Part shown: positions 1 through 4,439 of the stretch, one piece after another | Numbering within the stretch: position 1 is the first letter of the stretch | How the letters are laid out: every line of letters starts with the position of its first letter | Origin: Methanoregula sp. | Lineage (GTDB): Archaea; Halobacteriota; Methanomicrobia; Methanomicrobiales; Methanospirillaceae | Direction: 5' to 3' | DNA length: 5,446 nt | NCBI GenBank assembly: GCA_026394635.1 | Contig: JAPKXV010000074.1 | Location: 1-5,446, forward strand | Position numbers and translations under genes: made by a program | The notes under the pieces: model-generated | Database searches by the model: none | What the model was told of the DNA's origin: nothing | What the model saw: only the letters and a program-made list of their open reading frames with translations

Positions 1-85
1 CGGGGGTTGCAGACGGTGCGGTTGCCGTACAACCACAGGCGAGCACGGCAAGGATGACCAGGAGGATGGTGAGTGCGATCTTCAT
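1..85 (-). CDS. Lipoprotein, N-terminal fragment (runs off the left edge)
   Basis: Reading the minus strand from the ATG at 85-83 gives an open frame to the window edge (28 codons). It begins M-K, continues with a strongly hydrophobic stretch (ALTILLVILAVLA, residues 4-16), reaches Cys17-Gly-Cys19, and then enters a Thr/Ala/Pro/Ser-rich segment (TATAPSATP). This is a typical lipoprotein signal: basic start, hydrophobic core, lipobox cysteine (C17 or C19) and a low-complexity linker. Such linkers are common in secreted methanogen lipoproteins, often solute-binding or surface proteins. The mature protein would be anchored outside the cytoplasmic membrane. No clear Shine-Dalgarno precedes the ATG, but a TATA-like box lies about 28 nt upstream, which would fit a leaderless transcript. 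The mature domain is outside the window, so no function can be assigned. Confidence 0.72.
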   Translation of the reverse strand, partial: MKIALTILLVILAVLACGCTATAPSATP

Positions 86-98
86 GGATAGGGAATTG

Positions 99-119
99 TG
101 GCATATGCCAGATAAATCC
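99..119 (-). promoter_or_regulatory. Candidate promoter and operator of the lipoprotein gene
   Basis: On the minus strand GGATTTATC (111-119) resembles an archaeal TATA box and sits about 26-34 nt before the ATG at 85. That is the spacing expected if transcription starts at or near the start codon. Directly between them is a perfect 12-bp palindrome, TGGCATATGCCA (99-110), in the position of a repressor operator. The arrangement is seen in the sequence; promoter activity is inference. Confidence 0.35.
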
Positions 120-140
120 GACTGGTCTGGTGGGGGAGGG

Positions 141-230
141 GAAGTGCTCGGTCTCGCGGGCTGGTGAGGGCTGATTGGATTGACCGGCTGGCGGATGTGA
201 AACTCTGCGAACATTGTTTCGGGAGGGGGG
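141..230. repeat. 90-bp dispersed direct repeat, left copy
   Basis: This block matches 4487-4576 without gaps at about 77 of 90 positions by hand count, in the same orientation. Fully identical blocks include GTCTCGCGGG (151-160), AACTCTGCGA (201-210) and GGGAGGGGGG (221-230). A small hairpin is kept in both copies. Here GCTCG (146-150) pairs with CGGGC (157-161) through one G-U pair, whereas the right copy has the fully Watson-Crick GCCCG/CGGGC. Neither copy carries a convincing reading frame. It may be a family of repeated intergenic elements or a structured RNA. It ends where the RNase III remnant begins. Confidence 0.75.
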
Positions 231-519
231 TGAGGGAGAATGCAAAGGAGACATCACGATATCAAAAGCGGACCTTGAGAATAACCTGAAGCTGGCTGGT
301 GTCGGGAAACGCCTTCAACTTCTTGAAAATGATTTGATCCATCACACAATAAAGAACCAGAAGAAGTTAGAAGAAGCTTCGGAAAAAATGTGTGCAGACA
401 CGGTCGAAGCAATCATTGCGGCAATCTTTATCGACAGCAAATATTCCATGAAGAAAACAAAAAAATGCATCCGGAAAATATTTGCAGAAGAATTTGAGGA
501 GTTGCAGAAGGTTACATAA
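214..519 (+). CDS. Ribonuclease III domain fragment (5'-truncated, probably a remnant)
   Basis: The frame opens at a TTG at 214 and gives 101 residues. From about residue 11 (KGDITISKADL) it follows the second half of an RNase III catalytic domain. The best match is MCADTVEAIIAAIFID (residues 59-74), the family's LADTxEAxxGAxxLD motif, which supplies two metal-binding acidic residues (Asp62 and Glu65 here). The first half of the domain, with the signature NERLEFLGD helix that carries the other catalytic acids, is absent, and no dsRNA-binding domain follows. Residues 1-6 are encoded by the right edge of the 90-bp repeat, so they are unlikely to belong to the original gene. There is no good ribosome site at the TTG. 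RNase III cleaves double-stranded RNA; this piece should be catalytically dead. It is most likely a pseudogene created by rearrangement at the repeat. Confidence 0.62.
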   Translation: MFREGGEGECKGDITISKADLENNLKLAGVGKRLQLLENDLIHHTIKNQKKLEEASEKMCADTVEAIIAAIFIDSKYSMKKTKKCIRKIFAEEFEELQKVT

Positions 520-759
520 TTTCCGGCAGGGAGAAGAAGTTTTCAGGATTATTTCCCGGGTGACCGCACGCCCTGCGTAGTGCGGGCGGGTGGTGTGGTG
601 GGGGATTTTTGGGTGTTAGTTAATACAGCGCGGATTCGGTTTGGGGGACCCGCTGGCGAGGAGGGGACGGGGCCGTCGTTTTCGCCAGCGCTGTTCTATG
701 TCGGGGAGGGGCCGGAGCGGTTCGGGAATGCATTTGCCGGGATCGGGGCGGTGTGGGAG
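520..759. other. G-rich intergenic region with a nested inverted repeat
   Basis: I see no supportable gene here. Open frames on both strands are Gly/Pro/Arg-rich products of the skewed G composition. A short stem CCGCAC/GTGCGG (565-570 and 581-586) follows the RNase III remnant. At 651-690 there is a perfect 9-bp inverted repeat, CGCTGGCGA (651-659) with TCGCCAGCG (682-690). It encloses a second stem, GACG (666-669) with CGTC (674-677), making a nested 40-nt cruciform or RNA hairpin. From about 706 the sequence belongs to a repeat shared with 1879-1969. Confidence 0.55.
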
Positions 760-794
760 GTGCCAAGCGTGCCCCTTCAATGCCCCTTTTGCCC
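706..794. repeat. Direct repeat flanking the PIN locus, left copy
   Basis: This segment resembles 1879-1969. The first part is diverged (both start GAGGGGCCGGAGCG), and the last 35 bp (760-794) are identical to 1935-1969. The identical core runs from GTGCCAAGCGTGCCCC to CCCCTTTTGCCC. On the minus strand the core reads as AAAGGGGCA-type units encoding Lys-Gly-rich peptide, like the tail of the AlbA_2 gene at 3023. The two copies enclose the PIN/small-protein locus. Confidence 0.75.
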
Positions 795-808
795 CTTTGG
801 TGTCCCTT
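757..808. repeat. Short tandem repeat, TGCCCCTTT-like units
   Basis: Four to five imperfect units follow one another (TGCCCCTTCAA, TGCCCCTTT, TGCCCCTTT, TGTCCCTTT). On the minus strand they read Lys-Gly-Thr/Lys-Gly-Gln/Lys-Gly-His. A related array of TGTCCC units lies at 2992-3047, across the end of the intact AlbA_2 gene, whose product ends DIKGT. This array may therefore be the fossil 3' end of another member of that family. That origin is inference. Confidence 0.5.
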
Positions 809-959
809 TGAGAACGTAGTGAGTAGTGAGTACCTTTGCCGGTCTTCCCGACACGAGAAAATATCTGGAGGAACCGTACCGCAATCGAATAGGCACAAGC
901 ACTTTCACGAGTGCATCAATACCCTGTTTGTGGATTTCATTCAACGTCTTTGCCTCCAT
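777..959 (-). pseudogene. Decayed copy of the small PIN-partner protein (N-terminus only)
   Basis: The frame starts at ATG 959-957 behind a strong SD, GAGGTGA (965-971 by complement), six nucleotides upstream. This is the same layout as the intact copy at 1284. The first 23 residues align with that protein at 14 positions, sharing the pattern M..KTL.EIH..GI.AL.K.L.P. After residue about 25 similarity stops: the GDYTKERKQWL block is missing. The frame then runs into the TGCCCCTTT repeat and ends in Lys-Gly-rich sequence. I read this as a copy truncated about 80 nt in and fused to unrelated DNA. A short translated peptide is possible because the SD and start are intact. Its 5' end overlaps the PIN remnant by 19 nt. 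Confidence 0.6.
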
Positions 960-1045
960 GTGCGTTCACCTCGATTGAGCCATTCAACGGGATTTTTTAC
1001 TTCAATAGTTATCTGATGAGCGTGCATTTCCCGGTTCCCCGGTCT
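941..1045 (-). pseudogene. Remnant of a PIN-domain gene (C-terminal end only)
   Basis: The minus-strand frame ending at TGA 943-941 contains TIEVKNPVEWLNRGE. This matches the end of the neighbouring PIN protein (SLRIVNPAVWYEEVTGN) at the NP.xW block, which closes this PIN family. The frame overlaps the start of the following small gene by 19 nt; the intact pair overlaps by 23 nt, so the original gene junction is preserved. A stop at 1048-1046 closes the frame upstream, and everything before the last roughly 30 residues, including all catalytic acids, is gone. It is non-functional and too short to be found by length filters. Confidence 0.62.
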
Positions 1046-1062
1046 CTATTGAAAAAAGATAT

Positions 1063-1284
1063 TTATTCTGATCCCGAAGCAGTTTTGCCTGCTTTTTGCA
1101 TTTCAAGAATCTCATTGTATATTTGGTCGAGATCGTTACTCAGCCACTGCTTGCGCTCCTTGGTATAATCCCCTTTTCCATGATCAAACATCTGAATGAA
1201 GCGGACCATGTCAACAGGACCAAGTGTCTTGCGCAGGGCATTTATCCCTTCATCATGGATTTCATGCAGTGTCTTCACTTTCAT
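1063..1284 (-). CDS. Small protein paired with PIN nuclease, putative antitoxin
   Basis: This 73-residue protein starts at ATG 1284-1282 behind an excellent SD (GAGGAGGTGA, complement of 1291-1300) six nucleotides upstream, and its start overlaps the end of the PIN gene by 23 nt. Landmarks are KTLHEIHDEGINALRKTLGP (residues 4-23), then MVRFIQMF (26-33), GKGDYTKERKQWL (36-48) and a polar helical tail. I recognise it as a small uncharacterised family with the pattern "GI.AL...LGPV.M.RF.Q.F..G.GDYT.ER..WL", found next to PIN genes in archaea and cyanobacteria. By position it is the likely antitoxin or partner of the upstream PIN protein, probably acting by direct binding in the cytoplasm. It has no obvious DNA-binding motif. 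The antitoxin role is inferred from context only. Confidence 0.75.
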   Translation of the reverse strand: MKVKTLHEIHDEGINALRKTLGPVDMVRFIQMFDHGKGDYTKERKQWLSNDLDQIYNEILEMQKAGKTASGSE

Positions 1285-1724
1285 TCCCGGTCACCTCCTC
1301 ATACCATACAGCAGGGTTCACGATTCTTAATGAAATTATATCGCTGCGATGGCTCATAATGTTTTTCAAAGCATCATCAGTCGTGATCAGAACCGTGGCA
1401 CCCGCCCGCTCCGCACAGGCAACATGCAATGCGTCAAGGGCTTTTACTCCCCGATTCATGAGAACGGATGCACGTTCCTTTATTGCCAGGTCTACGAGAA
1501 TGTTTGTGGTTGTCTTTGCTGCGAAGGTGCTGATATAGTGTTTTTTGTCATGATCAGCAATTTTGGCAACCTCATATGTAATTGCGGAACTCCAGATCAG
1601 TTCCCAATCCCGTGAACACCGGTCCAGGATAGCAATGACCGCTTCGCTTTCATTACGGATTCTCAAAAATGAGCTGGTCATCAAACGGCCGACACAGGCA
1701 GCATACATCGAGATAGACTTTCAC
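1262..1724 (-). pseudogene. PIN-domain RNase (VapC-like toxin), one-base frameshift near the N-terminus
   Basis: A GTG at 1724-1722 with SD AGGAG (complement of 1732-1736, spacing 7) starts MKVYLDVCCLCRPFDDQLI, the standard beginning of this PIN family. That frame stops soon after a run of five A on the plus strand (1665-1669). Removing one base there joins it to RIRNESEAVIAIL and gives a continuous 153-residue protein. In the joined protein all expected acidic residues are present: Asp6, Glu51 (TYEV), Asp97 (ALDALH) and Asp116/117 (ITTDD). PIN proteins are metal-dependent ribonucleases, often toxins that cleave tRNA or mRNA. The uninterrupted frame without correction starts at 1708 and lacks the first strand with Asp6. 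The change could be a homopolymer sequencing error, a recent inactivation or phase variation. Its 3' end overlaps the partner gene, so the two form an operon. Confidence 0.78.
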
Positions 1725-1731
1725 TAAAAAA

Positions 1732-1768
1732 CTCCTGATTCACCGTTCTTCTCCTGCATGAATAAATG
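1732..1768 (-). promoter_or_regulatory. Candidate promoter and ribosome site of the PIN operon
   Basis: On the minus strand CATTTATTC (around 1760-1768) resembles a TATA box. A start about 26 nt downstream, near 1738, would give a short leader carrying AGGAG (complement of 1732-1736) seven nucleotides before the GTG at 1724. This SD supports the GTG start over the internal ATG at 1708. An 11-codon frame (ATG at 1759) ends at a TAG that overlaps the GTG and could be a leader peptide, but nothing else supports it. Confidence 0.4.
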
Positions 1769-1769
1769 A

Positions 1770-2120
1770 TTCTGTTCGCAGGGGGCTGATAGGGACGGGC
1801 TCTGGTGCAAAAAGAAAATTATGGAGTCCTGTAGTTTCTCCCCGCCTCCCTCAAAGGATCAAACGAAATTGATCAGGTGAGGGGCCGGAGCGATTTGAGA
1901 GGGCGTTTGTGGGGATCGGGATGGCGTGGGGGTGGTGCCAAGCGTGCCCCTTCAATGCCCCTTTTGCCCGATTCATTGATCATTTATCTCGGTTTTTTAT
2001 TCACCCTATATTCGCCATTTTCGCCACTTATTCACCAGATTTACATCATATGCGTCATCATCGACGAGACAATAATTGATGTACACCTTATTTTTTGTCG
2101 GATTTTCCCCTACAGATTAG
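1770..2120. other. Non-coding region with repeats, no gene seen
   Basis: No coding frame here resembles a protein. The stretch holds a GATCAA/TTGATC inverted repeat (1857-1862 and 1869-1874), the right copy of the PIN-flanking repeat (1879-1969), and a short TTCGCC/TTCACC tandem array (about 2008-2037). The minus strand of that array reads NKWRKWRI at the end of a possible 25-codon frame. It may be the worn tail of a lost gene. Confidence 0.5.
1879..1969. repeat. Direct repeat flanking the PIN locus, right copy
   Basis: This is the second copy of the segment at 706-794. The 35 bp at 1935-1969 are identical to 760-794, while the G-rich upstream half has drifted and carries a 2-nt length difference just before the core. 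The copies are in direct orientation, 1,175 bp apart, with the two PIN/small-protein copies between them. Confidence 0.75.
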
Positions 2121-2121
2121 T

Positions 2122-2191
2122 CAGATGTTGTCTGGCCAATTGGGTTTTATCAAAATTTCTCCTGATTTCGCAGACGGTGTCTGCGGAATTG
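2122..2191. repeat. Palindromic module, left copy (two sites 49 bp apart)
   Basis: Two CAGAC-N-GTCTG-like sites lie at 2122-2134 (imperfect) and 2169-2185 (perfect 7-bp arms, CGCAGAC-GGT-GTCTGCG). Between them AATTGGGTTTTATCAAAATTT is nearly identical to the right copy at 2877-2948; over the first 37 nt, 31 positions match. Paired 17-bp palindromes about five helical turns apart look like binding sites for a dimeric regulator on one DNA face, or like ends recognised by a recombinase. Confidence 0.65.
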
Positions 2192-2277
2192 TTGCGACGT
2201 GTCACGACAATTATCTTTCACGAATAACCGGTTTTCTCGGAATTTTGTTTTCCCATGTTTCATACAGGTGAGGGGAT

Positions 2278-2306
2278 ACGCGCAATTTTCGCGCAATACG
2301 CGCAAT
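2278..2306. repeat. Short tandem repeat, CGCGCAAT x3
   Basis: Three units occur: ACGCGCAAT, TTCGCGCAAT and ACGCGCAAT, about ten bases each. On the minus strand one frame reads IARIARK, just past the stop of the AlbA_2 pseudogene. It may be a former low-complexity C-terminal tail now out of frame. Confidence 0.5.
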
Positions 2307-2329
2307 GCCTTATGCATCGGGTGTCCCCA

Positions 2330-2793
2330 TCACGAGTTTCCTGATCGTACGTTCTTCGGTTTGGAAGACAGCGAATACCGGGAGGATTTGCCGGTGCCAA
2401 TTCGCACCAGTACACCTTTGTTAACTAAAGCAGTCAGATCGTAGAGCGCGGTTCTCGTAGAGACTGACACAAGATCCTGGTATTCGCGTTTGGAAATGCT
2501 TCCCTGTTTCCGCAGATAGGGGATAGCCTGAAGTTGCCGCTCATTCAATTCCATCTGCGTGAGATATTCGGCACTGAAAACATCCTTCCGGAATGTCACC
2601 GAGAAGCCCTGGTCTTCCTGGAATAACGGTTCCGGCAACCCCGCTTCGGCACTGGCGCTGCGTATTTTCTGGATTCCACTGCCCCACCGTTCTATCCAGC
2701 CGATGTCATACAATACCTGAGCGATTCCCTTGTTTCGCAGGACTGATGCGTGTGACGAAAACAGCTCGGGTAATGTGACCCGCTCGATTCGCT
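2330..2793 (-). pseudogene. C-terminal third of an AlbA_2/Schlafen-type ATP-binding protein
   Basis: The minus frame is open from just after a TAG (about 2794-2796) to TGA at 2332-2330. It contains SSHASVLRNKGIAQVLYD, then IERWGSGIQKI, AGLPEP, FRKD, the LNERQLQAI start of a winged helix, and a DLTALVNKGVLVRIG recognition and wing segment. It is clearly paralogous to residues about 310-448 of the intact protein at 3023-4405, which has IERYGSGIQRI, AGLPDP, MRKD and LNERQVKAV in the same order. The AlbA_2 domain and the main ATP-binding motifs are missing. The only in-frame start, TTG at 2713, has no good SD. Promoter-like and SD-like sequences lie upstream, as if the first two-thirds were deleted. 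A regulator-like winged-helix peptide could still be made, but a pseudogene is more likely. Confidence 0.72.
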
Positions 2794-2813
2794 ACACACT
2801 GTGTAGCTTTTTT
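2791..2813 (+). terminator. 17-bp perfect palindrome followed by T6 (terminator or operator)
   Basis: GCTACACACTGTGTAGC (2791-2807) is a perfect palindrome around one central base. As RNA it forms a 7-bp stem with an ACT loop, followed directly by six T on the plus strand, which looks like an intrinsic terminator. It also lies exactly where similarity of the AlbA_2 pseudogene to its intact paralogue ends. Its core ACACTGT is shared with the minus strand of the palindrome at 2877-2893, so it could instead be a related operator. No plus-strand gene ends nearby, which weakens the terminator reading. Confidence 0.4.
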
Positions 2814-2830
2814 CGAGCAACCGGAATATC

Positions 2831-2876
2831 CACCTCCCTTGGATGATACCCACCTTATCTCCTGATACTTATATTT
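2831..2876 (-). promoter_or_regulatory. Orphan promoter and ribosome site upstream of the AlbA_2 pseudogene
   Basis: On the minus strand AAATATAAG (2868-2876) is a good archaeal TATA-box match. About 30 nt further on, GGGAGGTGG (around 2830-2838) is a strong SD, followed ten bases later by TTG CTC GAA AAA. That frame does not continue into the pseudogene frame, which is closed by a TAG near 2795. The simplest reading is that this is the original 5' end of the gene, now joined to its distal end by a deletion. Confidence 0.45.
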
Positions 2877-2948
2877 GGCAGACAGTGTCTGCCGAATTGG
2901 GTTTTACCAAAATTTTTCTACCGATTGCCTAAACAATGTCTGGCAAAT
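2877..2948. repeat. Palindromic module, right copy (two sites 51 bp apart)
   Basis: GGCAGACAGTGTCTGCC (2877-2893) is a perfect 17-bp palindrome. A weaker site, TAAACAATGTCTG, lies at 2930-2942. The spacer AATTGGGTTTTACCAAAATTT matches the left module at 2122-2191, 757 bp away in direct orientation. On the minus strand the strong palindrome abuts the TATA-like box at 2868-2876 on its upstream side, a position suited to a transcription regulator. Confidence 0.65.
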
Positions 2949-2963
2949 TTCCCGGCTGTGCCT

Positions 2964-2970
2964 AAAAAAA
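2964..2970 (-). terminator. Oligo-T terminator of the AlbA_2 gene
   Basis: Seven A on the plus strand give T7 on the minus strand, about 53 nt after the TGA of the gene at 3023. Oligo-T tracts without a strong hairpin are the usual transcription stop in Euryarchaeota. Confidence 0.45.
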
Positions 2971-2991
2971 GAGGTTGATCCATGTATCGTT

Positions 2992-3047
2992 CATGTCCCG
3001 ATAGATACGACGAATGTCCCATTCATGTCCCCTTTATGTCCTCTTTG
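2992..3047. repeat. TGTCCC-type repeat across the 3' end of the AlbA_2 gene
   Basis: Imperfect units CATGTCCCG, AATGTCCCATT, CATGTCCCCTTT and TATGTCCTCTTT recur. On the minus strand they read GGACAT units that encode the KEDIKGT end of the protein and continue after its stop (MGHSSYLSGHE in the same frame). A run of the same kind in C versions lies at 757-808. Confidence 0.5.
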
Positions 3048-4405
3048 GGAGGGCATGCAGAAAACAGGATATAGTACGTGCCTTTACCTGTGGTTCCGAT
3101 CTGTGCCAGAATTCCGCTATCACACAACCCCTTTAGATCCCGGGACGCAGTTTTGGCAGTGACTTTCTGGGGTGTGAGCGCAATGAACTCCTTGTTGGTA
3201 ATTCTGCCATGCGTTTTCACATGCATGACTGCTTTCACCTGCCGCTCATTCAGTCCCATCTGCGCAAGATATTCTTCTGTGAGGATATCTTTGCGCATTG
3301 TCAAGGTGAGACCCCATGCATCTGTCTGAAATTCAGGATCCGGAAGTCCTGCGTCCGCAAACGATGTGAGTATTCTTTGGATGCCGGAACCGTACCGCTC
3401 GATATAACCGGCGAGATAGAAGATCCTTGCGATCAATGGATTCCTTGGAACCGACTGAGGTTTCGCCTTCAGCTGTTCGATCGACAGCCCCTTTGGAAGA
3501 CCGCCGGGATTATGGAACCAGATTGTATCGTCATAGATTTTTATCAGGATCTGTTCGTTCTTTTTGAAATAATTCCGGTGGACAAGCGCATTCATGAGTG
3601 CTTCACGGAGAGCAGGAAGCGGGTAATCCCAGTGCTCCTTCCGTTCTGGTGTTTCACCCGAGATCTCGTACCGGACGTTGATAAAATTCTTCAGTGCTTC
3701 CTCCCCCTCAGCAAACTGGAGGAAAAGGTTCCCGTCAATCCAGCGATCCCCTATGATGGTTGCTCCGTCTTTGAACCGGCCGATACGAAGCACCGCATCA
3801 GACAGATATTTGTCCTGTTTTTTCCCGAACAGCAGAAATGCCGCATTGGTCAGTTGATCCCCGGCCATGAGACCGAGCCGCGTGAGTATCGCCGCAACCG
3901 GTTCACGCTCGTCAGCGCCAGGGAGCCTCCCGGCACTTTTTGCCAGACGCACGAAGAGCCTGACGGTTTCCTCGTCAATATCCGCAAGTCCGCGCTGTGA
4001 GGGAAGGCTGTCCCATTCGATGCCTGATATGAGGAATTCTTTGAGTTCTTCGTAGTCCATCAGCCGTGTTGTGTTTCCCACCCGGCTGTAATACCGGCCT
4101 TCGTATGCGATCGGATTTTTACTTTTTTTCACATCGATCCGGAGAACGGTTTTCCCGTCACACTTGACCGGCTCGATGACGGGATGGATGGTAAGCTTGT
4201 TGACGATGGTATCGGAGAGTTCCTTGAGATCGGCGTTTGAGCAGCGGTACCCGATGATCTCTTTTTTGTCAGATATGCCAACGAACACAACTCCCCCGTT
4301 GGTGTTGGCAAATGCAGACAATGTCTTGAAGAGTGCGGGATTCGGCTTTTCCTTGAATTCGAGTTCCCGTGTTTCGATTTCAGTGAGAAGTTGGTCAAGG
4401 GTCAT
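3023..4405 (-). CDS. AlbA_2 / Schlafen-type ATP-binding protein with C-terminal winged helix
   Basis: This 460-residue cytoplasmic protein is complete. The N-terminal AlbA_2 domain (about 12-125) shows RELEFKEK, then LSAFANTNGGVVFVGISD, the hallmark of this putative nucleic-acid-binding fold, and YYSRVGNTT. A RecG-C/HATPase_c_4-type ATP-binding domain follows (about 255-350), with REALMNALVHRNY (267-279), FHNPGGLP (297-304), RNPLIARIF and IERYGSGIQRI (335-345). A winged helix occupies about 385-448, from LNERQVKAV to a wing around GTTGKGTYYI. Such proteins are annotated as transcriptional regulators or "ATP-dependent DNA helicase-like", though they have no helicase motor. They are frequent in archaeal and bacterial accessory islands, where a defence role is suspected. 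The ATG at 4405 is the first ATG after an in-frame stop near 4439; there is no clear SD. The last residues lie in a short-repeat tail. The paralogous pseudogene lies directly downstream. Confidence 0.88.
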   Translation of the reverse strand: MTLDQLLTEIETRELEFKEKPNPALFKTLSAFANTNGGVVFVGISDKKEIIGYRCSNADLKELSDTIVNKLTIHPVIEPVKCDGKTVLRIDVKKSKNPIAYEGRYYSRVGNTTRLMDYEELKEFLISGIEWDSLPSQRGLADIDEETVRLFVRLAKSAGRLPGADEREPVAAILTRLGLMAGDQLTNAAFLLFGKKQDKYLSDAVLRIGRFKDGATIIGDRWIDGNLFLQFAEGEEALKNFINVRYEISGETPERKEHWDYPLPALREALMNALVHRNYFKKNEQILIKIYDDTIWFHNPGGLPKGLSIEQLKAKPQSVPRNPLIARIFYLAGYIERYGSGIQRILTSFADAGLPDPEFQTDAWGLTLTMRKDILTEEYLAQMGLNERQVKAVMHVKTHGRITNKEFIALTPQKVTAKTASRDLKGLCDSGILAQIGTTGKGTYYILFSACPPKEDIKGT

Positions 4406-4439
4406 GAGCGGAGCGTCCCAGATCTTTGTACTGAGTTAA

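Noticed and set aside
140..235. tRNA gene in the 90-bp element
   Set aside because: No cloverleaf: there is no T-loop GTTCRANYC box or matching acceptor stem.
757..808. CRISPR-like array
   Set aside because: Units are 9-11 bp with no spacers; the same holds for the other short arrays at 2278-2306 and 2992-3047.
580..819. Plus-strand open frame in the G-rich gap
   Set aside because: Gly/Pro-rich composition follows from the G-rich DNA, no SD, and it crosses the nested hairpin and the dispersed repeat.
620..898. Minus-strand open frame rich in Pro/Arg/Thr
   Set aside because: Out of frame with the small-protein remnant, spans repeat DNA, and has no recognisable motif.
1096..1615. Several plus-strand frames opposite the PIN pair
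   Set aside because: Antisense shadows; the minus strand has the SDs and the family motifs.
1877..2227. 116-aa plus-strand frame with a hydrophobic stretch
   Set aside because: It begins inside the dispersed repeat and reads through repeats and a palindrome; the hydrophobic part comes from T-rich non-coding DNA.
3209..4000. 263-aa plus-strand frame opposite the AlbA_2 gene
   Set aside because: Long only because the opposite strand codes; Cys/Pro/Arg-rich with no domain, while the minus frame has clear domains.
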